In this document: positions 37,479 through 46,469 of the stretch, in pieces
Layout of the letters: every line of letters begins with the position of its first letter
How positions within the stretch are numbered: position 1 is the first letter of the stretch
Source: an uncultured Pirellulales bacterium
GTDB taxonomy: Bacteria; Planctomycetota; Planctomycetia; Pirellulales; Thermoguttaceae
Assembly (NCBI GenBank): GCA_938015445.1
Contig: CALLPE010000006.1
Location: 122,906 to 186,905 of the forward strand
Reading direction: 5' to 3'
DNA: 64,000 nucleotides
The notes under the pieces: generated by a model
Database searches by the model: none
The model's input: only the letters and a program-made list of their open reading frames with translations
What the model was told of the DNA's origin: nothing
Program-made: the position numbers and the translations under genes

Positions 37479-38426
37479 TTACTGGTCTTTGTCGTCCGGC
37501 TGGTCGGCGATGGCCTTGACCTCCTCGGGCCGCAGTTCCCGCAAACGGATGTCGCGCACTGCGCCGGTGGTCGACCAAGTGGCGATGCCCAACGGCTGGC
37601 ACGGCTCGCACTCGAAGCGGATGCCGAATTTGTGACCCTCGCGCTTTTGGGAAATCACTTTTTCATCGTTGATCCAAGCCTCGATCTTGGCCGTGCTAAC
37701 GCGAATGCGAATCTTGTACCAAGTCTTGTCTTTGAAGGTGTGGAAAGTGGTGGTGGGGTTGTCCGAGGCGTCGTAGCCATCGACGTTCGACAGCCCCACG
37801 ACCGTTCCGCCCCAACCGCCCACGACTAGCGTACACGGTTCCTTGCCCACCGGAAAAGTGGTGGTGCAGAAGAAGTCGCTGCCCTCCAGACGCATGCCTT
37901 CCAGGGTCAGCTCGTAGTTGTCGCGGGGAATGTCGCCGCCGGTCCAGGTGATGCCGGTCATGGCGTTGCCCATCTGCATGACGATCATCCCGTCGCGGAC
38001 TTCCACTTTGCCCTGACCGCCGAAATCGGTCGGCGTCCAGTTTTTCAGCGATTTGCCGTCGAACAAGTCGCGCCAGACGTAGCGGTCCTGCGTGGTCGGA
38101 ACGCTTGCTTGACCGGAGGCGTTTGAAGTGCACGGAGTGCAACACACACGCAGATAGCATCGCTTCCGCAAAACAATGCGCCGGCAGCAACACTCGCACG
38201 CCCTGGCCGCGGAGGCCGGAGCGCAGGCGGCCGGCTGGACGGCGTCGGCAGCCGGGGCCTTTTCGGCCGCCGGCGGAGAAGCAGGTTGCTCGGGCAAGGG
38301 TTTGTCGCTGGGACTTTCTTCGGCCCGGCTGGCCAGCGCCACCTCGGACCGGGCGAAAACGCCAACCGCGGCCGCAAACACCGCCAATGCCAACACAATC
38401 CAGGTGAAACGATTGCCAACGATCAT
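37479..38426 (-). CDS. Exported DUF1080 (3-keto-disaccharide hydrolase-like) protein with Cys-rich linker
   Basis: The ATG at 38426 follows a strong GGAGGG site and gives 315 residues with a signal peptide (NRFTWIVLALAVFAAAVGVFA). After a Pro/Ala/Glu-rich linker comes a short segment with nine Cys, including RACECCCRR and RVCCTPC (roughly residues 55-95). The DUF1080 lectin-like beta-sandwich follows: WRDLFDGKSLKNWTP, GMIVMQMGNAMTGITWTGGD, YELTLEGMRLEGSDFFCTTTF and the C-terminal GIRFECEPCQPLGIATW. Some DUF1080 proteins act on 3-keto-glycosides. The Cys cluster could bind a metal or form disulfides; that is inference. Confidence 0.85.
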   Translation of the reverse strand: MIVGNRFTWIVLALAVFAAAVGVFARSEVALASRAEESPSDKPLPEQPASPPAAEKAPAADAVQPAACAPASAARACECCCRRIVLRKRCYLRVCCTPCTSNASGQASVPTTQDRYVWRDLFDGKSLKNWTPTDFGGQGKVEVRDGMIVMQMGNAMTGITWTGGDIPRDNYELTLEGMRLEGSDFFCTTTFPVGKEPCTLVVGGWGGTVVGLSNVDGYDASDNPTTTFHTFKDKTWYKIRIRVSTAKIEAWINDEKVISQKREGHKFGIRFECEPCQPLGIATWSTTGAVRDIRLRELRPEEVKAIADQPDDKDQ

Positions 38427-38697
38427 CGGTAACCCTCCTCTATCAACTTGTTGCGCGCCGACCGCGCTAGAAGACGTACAACCGCGAGCATTGTTGCTTG
38501 GGCGGCAGTCAGAACCGAGGCAGGCTGCACTGTTGAGCACTGCTGCAAGCAGTATCGGGGGTCGGCACTGCAACCCAACAGCTTCTAAAGTACTTTGCCA
38601 CAAACCGTAGGCAAAGTCCAGCGAGAAATCAGCCTGGCACACTCAGGCAGCCGACAGGCCAGCAGTGCAATCGGAAGCAGCGGCGCAATTGCCTAGC

Positions 38698-41600
38698 TTA
38701 CGACAGCGGCCCCATGCGGCCAGGTCGAAACACACGCCGCGCTAGCGCCACCCCGAAGACCATACCCGTCAACAGCAAGACAATCGCCGATGGCTCGGGG
38801 ACCGCGGGGCCAGAACTGCCCAGCGATGCGGCGGCGCCTGATAGCGGCTGCCCGCCGCCGTCCAAAGGCAGTGAACTGCGGAACACCAGCCGACCAGGGT
38901 TGCCTTCTTCTCCGCCGACCGCGATACCGCTTTGATGAATAAGCCCCGCGGCTAATACGGCCCCGGCACCGATGATCGTCTCGCCTTGACCGTCGAGGAT
39001 TCCGACTTCTTTCAGCCCGGCGACAATCTCGAGCGTCCCATTATTGAGCACATCAAGATGGCGCTGTGGGTGTAATGCATCGGTAAACGGATCAACAATT
39101 CCCGCGGCTGTAACGGTGGCGTCGGCAAGGATGCTCAGCACAGCGGCCTCGCCTACAGCCGGTTCTCCCGACTGGACCAGGTACGCCAACGTGCCCGAGC
39201 TGACAACGGTGTTACCCCTATAGCGCGGCGCACTTGTCAGTCGCAGCACGCCAGCGCCCGTCTTGGTCAAACCGCCAACGCCGCTGATCGGCCCGCTCAG
39301 CGTCACATCGTATCCGCCAGTGTCGAACTCCCCGCCGCCTACGCCCACCGTGACCGACCGCGCCGTATCAAAACCCGCTGCCCAACGCACTGCACCACCG
39401 GATATGCTCAAGCCTCCACCAGTATCCCCCAGGGTACCATCAGAGCCGACTACCAATGTCCCCCCGGCGATTACCGTCCCCCCACTGTAGCTGTTAGCAC
39501 CGGTCAGCCGCAGCACGCCACTGCCCGTCTTGGTCAAACCGCCAACGCCGCTCAAAGCGCCCGATAGGGTTACCGTAAATCCATTTGTATCGACGGTGCC
39601 CCCGGCAGCCTTCAAGGTAATCGGCACAGAGGAGGTCAAGTCGGTCGAGGCACGCAGTGTGCCCCCGCCGATGTTAAATGTTCCCAGGGCGGAGCCTCTG
39701 GTCAGCGAGGCGGTGACCAGAGTGCCGCCGTCGAGGTTGTACGTGCCTGCGGAGTTAGTTCCGCCGATTTGCAGCAGTTCGCCGACGGTCAAAGTGCCGC
39801 CGGTGTGGGTCAACGTGCCTTGACTGCCGGTGCCGATGAGCAAGTTTCTGGTGGTATAGGTTCCGGCCTGCAACTGGAATGTGCCTACGCCCCCCTCGTA
39901 GCCGATATACGTATTGTCGGCCACGGTGGTGACCGGGGGTGGGTCGGTAGGCGCCGGGCCAAGGCGCTGGATGAACAGCCCGGTGGAACCCGAATATCCA
40001 CCAACGTAAAAGTTCTTTTCTGCAACGATGGTGCCTTCGTTGATGAGTGTTCCTTGCCCGCCGTAGTCGCGGCCGACGGTCACGAAGGTGCTAGTCGTCA
40101 GCGTCATGCCGGGCGCGAGGGTGAAGCTGCCCAGTGCTTCCTTGCCCACGCGCAGCCCCCAAAGCTGAATCGTGTTGCTGCCGATCAGATTGAGGGTGCC
40201 GCCGTCGAGGTTCAACATTCCGCCGCCCGAGACTTTGCTAGTGGTGAGCGTAGATCCGGCGGCCAGCGTCAGATCACCTTCGCTCAGGATCACCTCAGCG
40301 ACACTGGCCGGACCGGCTAGGGTGAGCATTCCGGTGCCGGTCTTGGTCAATTTGAAAGCACTGGAAAGCGAATTGGTGAGTACCACCCTGCCATTCAGTC
40401 CGGCGATATTCCAGGTGGCATCGGTGCCGAGCACCACAGGTCGGCTGATGGTGTGCAGCGCTGTGGTGTTGCTGGTACGGGTGAGGTTGCCTCCGGCGAT
40501 GGTCAGCGTGCCACTGTCGCCGCCGATGGTGAACGCCACTGCGGCATCTAGCTGCAAGGTGTTCACTTGGCGATCGCCGCCCAGGTCCACAGTGCTGCCG
40601 ACCACAAGACCCGTATTGGTGAAGACCACGTGGTAGGTTTGATCGGGCACGCCACTGGGCGTCCAATTGGCGGCGTCGCTCCAGTTGTATGTGCCGCTGG
40701 AGTTGCTCCAGGTCTTGGTGGCAATAACGTTCCAGCCGAGGTCTTTGATAATCGCCCATTCCAGCGAAGTAGGCGCCCGGACGACCTGCCCGGTAGCGAT
40801 CTGTGGACTCATCAGGGCGTTGGGCAGGCGCGTTTCGTCCAGATGCGTCAGGCTGGAACCGGCCGTGTAAGTAGCAGGGGCGTAAACCGGCACGTTACCG
40901 CCGTAGACCGCCACGGCGTTAGAGCCGGTGAAGTAAACAGGATCGTCGGTTTGATTGAAGTTGCCAGGCGTGCCAATGGAGCCGCGGGCGGGTCGGTTGC
41001 CGGCGCTGTCGATAAGATTCTTGTCCCAATTTGTCAGGCCGGAGCTGGAGAATCGATCGGTGATGGAGTTATAGGAAGTGTAGAAGCCCATGGTGTGTCC
41101 TAACTCGTGGGCCACGACGCTGCGGAAATCGTATTGCAAACCACCCGGTGTGCCCGAGCCGAAATACCAGTTGACGCCGGTGTTGAATTCGAACCGCGCA
41201 TCATACTGGCCGGGCGGTACACTGCCCGGGTTGACGCCCTGTCGCCACACGTATTCCACATACGTGTAAGTGGTGTTGCTGTCGCTGATGGTCCGGTTGT
41301 ACGCCATTGCCAGCGTAGTTCCGCCCAGGACGTTCCAGAAGAAATGCAATTCCATTTGCCTGCCGGGCACGTTGTGGATGTTGCCGACCCACGCCGAGAT
41401 GGCCCCCAGCACGTCCTCGATTTGCTGAGCAGTCCAGTCTTGCGTACTTGTGCCTCCGTTGTCGCTCTGGCCGTTGTTGTAGAACGATATATTGAACGGG
41501 CCGAGCGTCCGAACGGTCTGCCCCCATACAATCTGCCCCCACACAAACGGGCAAGCAAGCGTCAGCAACACTGCCAGCGACGACGACCAAACGACTGTCT

Positions 41601-41769
41601 TGCAGAGCCGAAACTGCTCATGGAGGCTGGTCGGCCGCGCGACAAAGAGCTGGTGGACCCCGCCCGGTCGAGTTTCGGCGCCGCCCGCGCCTGCGGCTGG
41701 AACCGGAGCGCCGCCCCGCGGCAACATTTGCAAGGCCCGCCGACGTGATGACCGAGAACAGGCGCTCAC
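38698..41769 (-). CDS. Large surface protein: metalloprotease-like domain, autotransporter-associated beta-strand repeats, PEP-CTERM
   Basis: This 1023-residue protein starts at a GTG (41769) with a long basic N-terminus, then a signal segment (about residues 58-78); the start is uncertain. Residues about 90-350 hold a zinc-metalloprotease-like part with VVAHELGHTMGF, an HExxHxxG signature. The rest is a beta-helix of autotransporter-associated repeats such as GGLTKTGSGVLRLTGANSYSG and GGLTKTGAGVLRLTSAPRY. The C-terminus is a PEP-CTERM signal (VPEPSAIVLLLTGMVFG plus basic tail). It is expected to be surface-anchored through exosortase processing and could be an adhesin or peptidase. Peptidase activity is inferred only from the motif. 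Confidence 0.88.
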   Translation of the reverse strand: MSACSRSSRRRALQMLPRGGAPVPAAGAGGAETRPGGVHQLFVARPTSLHEQFRLCKTVVWSSSLAVLLTLACPFVWGQIVWGQTVRTLGPFNISFYNNGQSDNGGTSTQDWTAQQIEDVLGAISAWVGNIHNVPGRQMELHFFWNVLGGTTLAMAYNRTISDSNTTYTYVEYVWRQGVNPGSVPPGQYDARFEFNTGVNWYFGSGTPGGLQYDFRSVVAHELGHTMGFYTSYNSITDRFSSSGLTNWDKNLIDSAGNRPARGSIGTPGNFNQTDDPVYFTGSNAVAVYGGNVPVYAPATYTAGSSLTHLDETRLPNALMSPQIATGQVVRAPTSLEWAIIKDLGWNVIATKTWSNSSGTYNWSDAANWTPSGVPDQTYHVVFTNTGLVVGSTVDLGGDRQVNTLQLDAAVAFTIGGDSGTLTIAGGNLTRTSNTTALHTISRPVVLGTDATWNIAGLNGRVVLTNSLSSAFKLTKTGTGMLTLAGPASVAEVILSEGDLTLAAGSTLTTSKVSGGGMLNLDGGTLNLIGSNTIQLWGLRVGKEALGSFTLAPGMTLTTSTFVTVGRDYGGQGTLINEGTIVAEKNFYVGGYSGSTGLFIQRLGPAPTDPPPVTTVADNTYIGYEGGVGTFQLQAGTYTTRNLLIGTGSQGTLTHTGGTLTVGELLQIGGTNSAGTYNLDGGTLVTASLTRGSALGTFNIGGGTLRASTDLTSSVPITLKAAGGTVDTNGFTVTLSGALSGVGGLTKTGSGVLRLTGANSYSGGTVIAGGTLVVGSDGTLGDTGGGLSISGGAVRWAAGFDTARSVTVGVGGGEFDTGGYDVTLSGPISGVGGLTKTGAGVLRLTSAPRYRGNTVVSSGTLAYLVQSGEPAVGEAAVLSILADATVTAAGIVDPFTDALHPQRHLDVLNNGTLEIVAGLKEVGILDGQGETIIGAGAVLAAGLIHQSGIAVGGEEGNPGRLVFRSSLPLDGGGQPLSGAAASLGSSGPAVPEPSAIVLLLTGMVFGVALARRVFRPGRMGPLS

Positions 41770-42306
41770 TTCCCACTCGCGATAGAGGATTTTTCCCGCG
41801 TCTTGCTAAATAATAGGCACGCCACCTGGTCGGAAACAAGTTTTGCCAACGGGGCAGTTTGGTGCCGGCGGACGCCCAACAGCTTACCAGTCCGCCCATC
41901 AGAGGATGCGGTTTGCTAAACAGGTGGGGAATCGAGCCGAGTGCCAACAGCCGGGGCAGCCACTGCCGTCGTTTTCAGGGAAGACTGCCGTCGTTTTCAG
42001 GGAAGGCAGTCTATTGGAATTTCTAGACAAGAACTCTCGACAACCGAACCATTATCGCCCTTAATGTAAGGGGTTCCGGCGCTTACACATCAAGACTCTG
42101 TGCTACCGGCGCAAGTACAAGCGGTGGTTCTTCGGCGGGAGGCAATCGTGCTGCAACAAAAGGTGATCATGGCAGCTTGCTAAAGCGATCGTAACGATCA
42201 TGGCAGCTCGCAGGCGAGCCATCCGACTTTCCTTCTGACGAGCCGCCACTGATAGAAACTAAACGGCCCCTTGCCCATGTCGCCCAGATGGAAAAGGAGG
42301 GTTGTC
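41770..42306. other. Divergent intergenic region with two short duplications
   Basis: About 537 bases between the PEP-CTERM surface protein and the first DegT gene, expected to carry promoters for both. It contains a perfect 22-bp tandem duplication (41962-42005) and a 16-bp direct repeat (GATCATGGCAGCTTGC at 42165-42180, with one change at 42196-42211). No RNA or small gene was recognised. Confidence 0.5.
41962..42005. repeat. 22-bp perfect tandem duplication
   Basis: Positions 41962-41983 and 41984-42005 are identical copies of a unit beginning ACTGCCGTCGTTTTCAGG. It is in the divergent spacer ahead of the DegT pair. Confidence 0.92.
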
Positions 42307-43650
42307 ATGAGAGAATCGCGTAGTTTGTCTCGCCGGGAGTTTGTTGCGGGGACATCGGGATTGCTGATGACCGGGGCCGTGCCGGCGGTTGCCGCACTGG
42401 GTGGCGAAAAAACCGCTTCGGCGCCCGCCCAGTCGCCTTTGGCCATTCATGGCGGAAGTAAAACGGTCGAAACAGTGCCCTCGCTGCCCCGACGCTGGGG
42501 CGATCCGGAGCGCGAGCAGCTCGACGAAATGCTTAAGCAAGACTCGCTGTTTTACTGGGGCGGACCGAGAACCCGACTTCTTGTGGAACGCTTCCGTCAG
42601 GTCTGCCCGCTGAAGTATGTCCATACGTGTTCGTCCGGCACAGCGGCAATCCATATTGCCGTGGCGGCCGCAGGCATCGGTCCGGGCGACGAAGTGATTA
42701 CCACCGCGGTGACCGACCCGGGCACAGTCATCGGCGTGTTGTATCAGCAGGCGGTGCCGGTGTTCGCCGACTTGGGGCGCAGCACGTACAATCTGGATGT
42801 GGAAGACGTCAAACGACGCATCACCCCCAAGACCAAGGCCATCATCGCCGTGCATCTGGGCGGTAATCCTTGCGACCTGGACGCCTTGAAAGCAGTGGCC
42901 GAACAGCACAATCTGGTGCTGATCGAAGACTGCGCGCAGGCCTGGGGAGCGAAGTATCGGGGCCGACCGATCGGCACTGTGGGACATTTCGCTTGCTTCT
43001 CGCTGCAAGATTCAAAACACGTGACCTGCGGCGACGGGGGGATCGTGGCCAGCAGCGACGAGCGCTTCGGCCCGATTATGGCACGCTTCGGCGACAAAGG
43101 CTACGACCGGGTCAAAGGGCTGGGGTTAAATGTGTTCGCCACCAACTACCGGATGAGCGAACCGCAGGCGGCCGTCGCCGCTGCCCAACTGCCGCGTCTG
43201 GAAAAGATCGCCCAGCGGCGCTCCGAACTTGGCAATCTGCTCACGGAAAAGATCGCCCATATCCCCGGCATTTTGCCCCACCAAGTGCATCCGCAAGACC
43301 GGTGCGTGTATTGGTTCTACATGTTCCGCATCGAGCCGAAGGCCTTTCGCGGCAATCGGGGGGAGTTCTTCAAGGCGCTGCGGGCCGAAGGGGTGTCGTG
43401 TGCTTCGGGATACATCGGCAAGCCGCTTTACCGAGAGCCGGTATTCCAGAACCACGGGTTCTTCGCCGGGCGATGGCCGGTCAAAGAACTGGGGCTGACC
43501 ACCATCGACTACACCAAACATAGCAACCCGGAAGCCGAAGCAATTCTGGCCACCGGCATTCGTGTGACCATCCACGAGGCGATGACCGAAGATTACATCC
43601 TCGATGTGGCCAAGGCGATCGAGAAAATCGCCCGGTTCTACGCCGCGTAA
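42307..43650 (+). CDS. DegT/DnrJ/EryC1/StrS-family aminotransferase-like protein with Tat leader (copy 1)
   Basis: The ATG at 42307 follows a perfect AGGAGG and gives 447 residues. It begins with a Tat-type leader, LSRREFVAGTSGLLMTGAVP, which is unusual for this family. The rest is a full fold-type I PLP enzyme of the sugar-aminotransferase class: HTCSSGTAAIHIAVAAAGIG, GDEVITTAVTDPGT, VLIEDCAQAWGAKYRG (Asp that holds the PLP nitrogen), FSLQDSKHVTCGDGG with the PLP Lys, and NYRMSEPQAAVAAAQL. Relatives transaminate nucleotide-linked keto sugars or act as PLP-dependent dehydratases. A leader implies export of a folded, cofactor-loaded enzyme; its substrate is unknown. The second copy follows 121 bp downstream. 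Confidence 0.88.
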   Translation: MRESRSLSRREFVAGTSGLLMTGAVPAVAALGGEKTASAPAQSPLAIHGGSKTVETVPSLPRRWGDPEREQLDEMLKQDSLFYWGGPRTRLLVERFRQVCPLKYVHTCSSGTAAIHIAVAAAGIGPGDEVITTAVTDPGTVIGVLYQQAVPVFADLGRSTYNLDVEDVKRRITPKTKAIIAVHLGGNPCDLDALKAVAEQHNLVLIEDCAQAWGAKYRGRPIGTVGHFACFSLQDSKHVTCGDGGIVASSDERFGPIMARFGDKGYDRVKGLGLNVFATNYRMSEPQAAVAAAQLPRLEKIAQRRSELGNLLTEKIAHIPGILPHQVHPQDRCVYWFYMFRIEPKAFRGNRGEFFKALRAEGVSCASGYIGKPLYREPVFQNHGFFAGRWPVKELGLTTIDYTKHSNPEAEAILATGIRVTIHEAMTEDYILDVAKAIEKIARFYAA

Positions 43651-43771
43651 GATGTGTTGGAGGCTTGGAGCAAAACCAGCGCGTGCCGGGCGCGCGCTAT
43701 CAGGATCAGTAACAGTTGGATTGCCGCAGTATTCACTGGCAAACCATAATTCTCTGCGGGGAGGACAGGGT

Positions 43772-45139
43772 ATGAATCCTTTGCTACCCACACGTCGGCA
43801 GTTCTTGGAATCGCTAGGGGCTTTGGGTGCCGCCGCTTGGCTGGGCAGCCGCTTGTCGAGCTGGGCCGCCGGCGCCGAACTGCCCGCCGCCGAAGAGCGT
43901 CTGGCCATCGATGGGGGCCCACCGGTCCGCAAGCAACAGTTGAGCACCGGCCCATACGGCCCGCAGTTCTACGACGAGGAAGAAAAACGAGAGCTTATCG
44001 AAGTGATCGACTCGCGCAACCCCTTCCGGCACCCCGGCGGCAAAATCGCTCAATTCGAACGCGAGTATGCCAAGCACTTGGGGGTTAGGTACGCCATCGG
44101 CGTGACCTCGGGCACTACCGCACTGTATGCGGCGATGGCGGCTCTGGAAATCGGCCCTGGCGACGAGGTGATCTGCCCAGCCTGGAACTGGTACGCTGAT
44201 TACGACGCCATCGTGCTGTGCGGCGCCTTGCCGGTATTTGCAGAGATCGACGAATCGTTCGGCATCGACCCGGACGAGCTGGAGCGCCAGATCACCCCGC
44301 GCACCAAGGCGGTGATTGTCGCCCATTTGCAGGGCGGCATCTGCGATATGGACCGCATCATGCAGATCGCCGCTAAACACAAGATTCGCGTGCTGGAAGA
44401 TTTCGCTCAATGCGTGGGCGGCAAGTACAAGGGCAAGTACGTGGGCACGATGGGCGACATCGGTATCAATAGCTTCCAGCTCAGCAAGACGATCACCTCC
44501 GGTGAAGGCGGAGCGGTGGTGACCAACGACCCGCTGCTGTACGAACGGGCGTTCCGCTTCCACGATGTGGGCCAAGTGGGGCGATGCTTCAACGAGTCGA
44601 TCGGCAACGGCGTGCTACAGGCGTTCGCCTCGTGCAACTTCCGCATGAGCGAACTGACCGCCGCGGTGCTGCGGGCACAGCTTCGCAAATTGGAAACCAT
44701 CTGCCAGGCAGTGCGCAGCAACTTCCGCAAAGTGCGTGAAGGATTAGCCGACCTGCCCGGCATCAAGTTCCGTAAGACCGGCGATCTGGACGGCGACCTG
44801 GGCCAGGTGGTGTTCATCGACCTGGGCAACCGCAAACGGCGCGACCAATTCCTGCGGGCGTTGCGGGCCGAAGGGATCTCGGCCGTGGGTCCGGGCGGCT
44901 CAGTGATCCTGCCGGCCGACACGCGCATCGAGCAGAAGCGCACCATACACCCCGATTGGCCCTCGTTCCGCAGTCCGCGCGGGCAGCAGATTCAGTACGG
45001 TGCTGCGTCTTGCCCCAGGACGATCGACATTCTCAACCGCTTTGGCGGGCCGGCTATCGGTCCGAAATACACCGACACGGACGTGGCCGACATCATCAAA
45101 GCCGTCCGCAAAGTGTATCTGGCCTTGCACAAGGCGTGA
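43772..45139 (+). CDS. DegT/DnrJ/EryC1/StrS-family aminotransferase-like protein with Tat leader (copy 2)
   Basis: The ATG at 43772, with GGGGAGGA upstream, gives 455 residues. It has its own Tat leader, TRRQFLESLGALGAAAWLG. The PLP fold is complete: IGVTSGTTALYAAMAALEIG, GDEVICPAWNWYADYDAI, VLEDFAQCVGGKYKGK (cofactor Asp), FQLSKTITSGEGGAVVTND with the PLP Lys, and NFRMSELTAAVLRAQL. Sequence and layout show divergence from copy 1, so this is an old duplication or a functional pair rather than a recent copy. Lying on the same strand 121 bp after copy 1, it is likely in the same transcription unit. Confidence 0.88.
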   Translation: MNPLLPTRRQFLESLGALGAAAWLGSRLSSWAAGAELPAAEERLAIDGGPPVRKQQLSTGPYGPQFYDEEEKRELIEVIDSRNPFRHPGGKIAQFEREYAKHLGVRYAIGVTSGTTALYAAMAALEIGPGDEVICPAWNWYADYDAIVLCGALPVFAEIDESFGIDPDELERQITPRTKAVIVAHLQGGICDMDRIMQIAAKHKIRVLEDFAQCVGGKYKGKYVGTMGDIGINSFQLSKTITSGEGGAVVTNDPLLYERAFRFHDVGQVGRCFNESIGNGVLQAFASCNFRMSELTAAVLRAQLRKLETICQAVRSNFRKVREGLADLPGIKFRKTGDLDGDLGQVVFIDLGNRKRRDQFLRALRAEGISAVGPGGSVILPADTRIEQKRTIHPDWPSFRSPRGQQIQYGAASCPRTIDILNRFGGPAIGPKYTDTDVADIIKAVRKVYLALHKA

Positions 45140-45178
45140 GAGCAATTGGCCGCCAGGCTTACCCGCCGGACGTATCGT

Positions 45179-45216
45179 CCTGCTGGAAGGCAGACTGCCT
45201 GCTGGACGGCAGACCG
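45179..45216. repeat. 19-bp tandem duplication after the DegT pair
   Basis: CCTGCTGGAAGGCAGACTG (45179-45197) is repeated at 45198-45216 with two substitutions, in the 114-bp gap between convergent genes. Confidence 0.8.
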
Positions 45217-45253
45217 CCGGTGCGACCTTGCCAAGTTCGCCGCAGCACCGACT

Positions 45254-46273
45254 CTAGCACGCGGATGCCTCGTTGCGCATCCGCAGTTTGAATTCCTCGA
45301 CCAGTTGCACTGGCGATGGGTCAACCCCCAGCAGCAAAGCCAGCTCGTAACTGGCCCAGTCGCCGACCAAGAGCGTCGCCAGCAGCTTCTCCGCCAAGGA
45401 GCCTTGCGGGACTTGGAACACGGTGGATTCCAAGCCGTTCTCGGCCAAAATCTGCTGGGTGATGCGAAAGCGGGCCAGAATGGGCCGATCTTCTTCGGCG
45501 TCGTAAAGCATTACCAGGCGGAACGGCCCGAAGCGCCGCGTCCAGCCGATCATCTCGTTGTGGTTCAGCTCCGGAAAAACATTCCAGAACGCCGGCGTTT
45601 TCGCGTTTTCGTTGAGTTTGATCTTCCAGATACGCGCGGCGGTGGCCAGCGCCGGCGCAGAGTAGACCACTGGAGTTTGACCGTAAATCTCTTGTGCCAT
45701 TCGCTTCCCAACCTGCCGGGAGCTGTCCATAAAGGACTGCAACCGATCGACGGCACGCAATAGGATGCTTCTGGCCCCTGGAGAGGCCAGCGACAGGCGC
45801 TCGAGCAATTGCATTAGAATGCCTATTCCATAGCCAGTTGCACTGCGCGGTTGCATGTGCGGTGGGTCGGCAGGAATGCGAACGTGCGGCACGCCGTCGC
45901 GGTGGGCACGCTGCTGCAACTGCCCACCGGAAGACACGCACACCAACGGCAATCCGGCAGCGCGGGCAGCGTCGTAGGCCGATAGCGTCTCTTCGGTGTT
46001 GCCTGAAAAAGAGTACGCCACGACCAGTGTGTCGGGGTTAATATCCTCCGGCAAGCCGTAACTGCGGTGGATGCGGACCGGCGCAGCAACCAGCCGAGCG
46101 TCGCGCAGCACTGCGGCGGCCATCCACGAGCCTCCCATGCCGGCCAGCAAAAGCTGGCGAAAATCCCCGGAAGGCAGGGGGACATTGGTGGCTGCCGCCA
46201 TGCCGGCCGAGAACTGGTCGGGCCAGCGGCGGATGATGGTTTCCATATCGAACTTATCGAGTGCGTGCGGCAT
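45254..46273 (-). CDS. Bifunctional phosphoglucose/phosphomannose isomerase
   Basis: The ATG at 46273 starts a 339-residue product, the usual size of the archaeal/bacterial bifunctional PGI/PMI; the open frame to 46471 runs into the divergent neighbour and is rejected. Sugar-isomerase (SIS) motifs are clear: LLAGMGGSWMAAAVL, VVAYSFSGNTEETLSAYDAA, and the catalytic-region ELNHNEMIGW near residue 230. The enzyme interconverts glucose 6-phosphate, mannose 6-phosphate and fructose 6-phosphate, linking glycolysis with mannose-containing polymers. It is divergent from the GuaA-like gene. Confidence 0.9.
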   Translation of the reverse strand: MPHALDKFDMETIIRRWPDQFSAGMAAATNVPLPSGDFRQLLLAGMGGSWMAAAVLRDARLVAAPVRIHRSYGLPEDINPDTLVVAYSFSGNTEETLSAYDAARAAGLPLVCVSSGGQLQQRAHRDGVPHVRIPADPPHMQPRSATGYGIGILMQLLERLSLASPGARSILLRAVDRLQSFMDSSRQVGKRMAQEIYGQTPVVYSAPALATAARIWKIKLNENAKTPAFWNVFPELNHNEMIGWTRRFGPFRLVMLYDAEEDRPILARFRITQQILAENGLESTVFQVPQGSLAEKLLATLLVGDWASYELALLLGVDPSPVQLVEEFKLRMRNEASAC

Positions 46274-46469
46274 TTCCCCAGACCCTTCCCTTGCAAGTTG
46301 CAAGCGGTGTAAATAGACTGTTGTGATTTTATCGCGCATCCGGCCCAGGGGTATGGCAGCCGAAGGCCGAACATATTCGACCGTGGTCCTTACGGCGTGG
46401 CGGTTGCGGCAGTAGGGTGCGCTGCCCGTATCATGCCCGCCCGTGTAATCTACGGAGAACAACTTAGTC

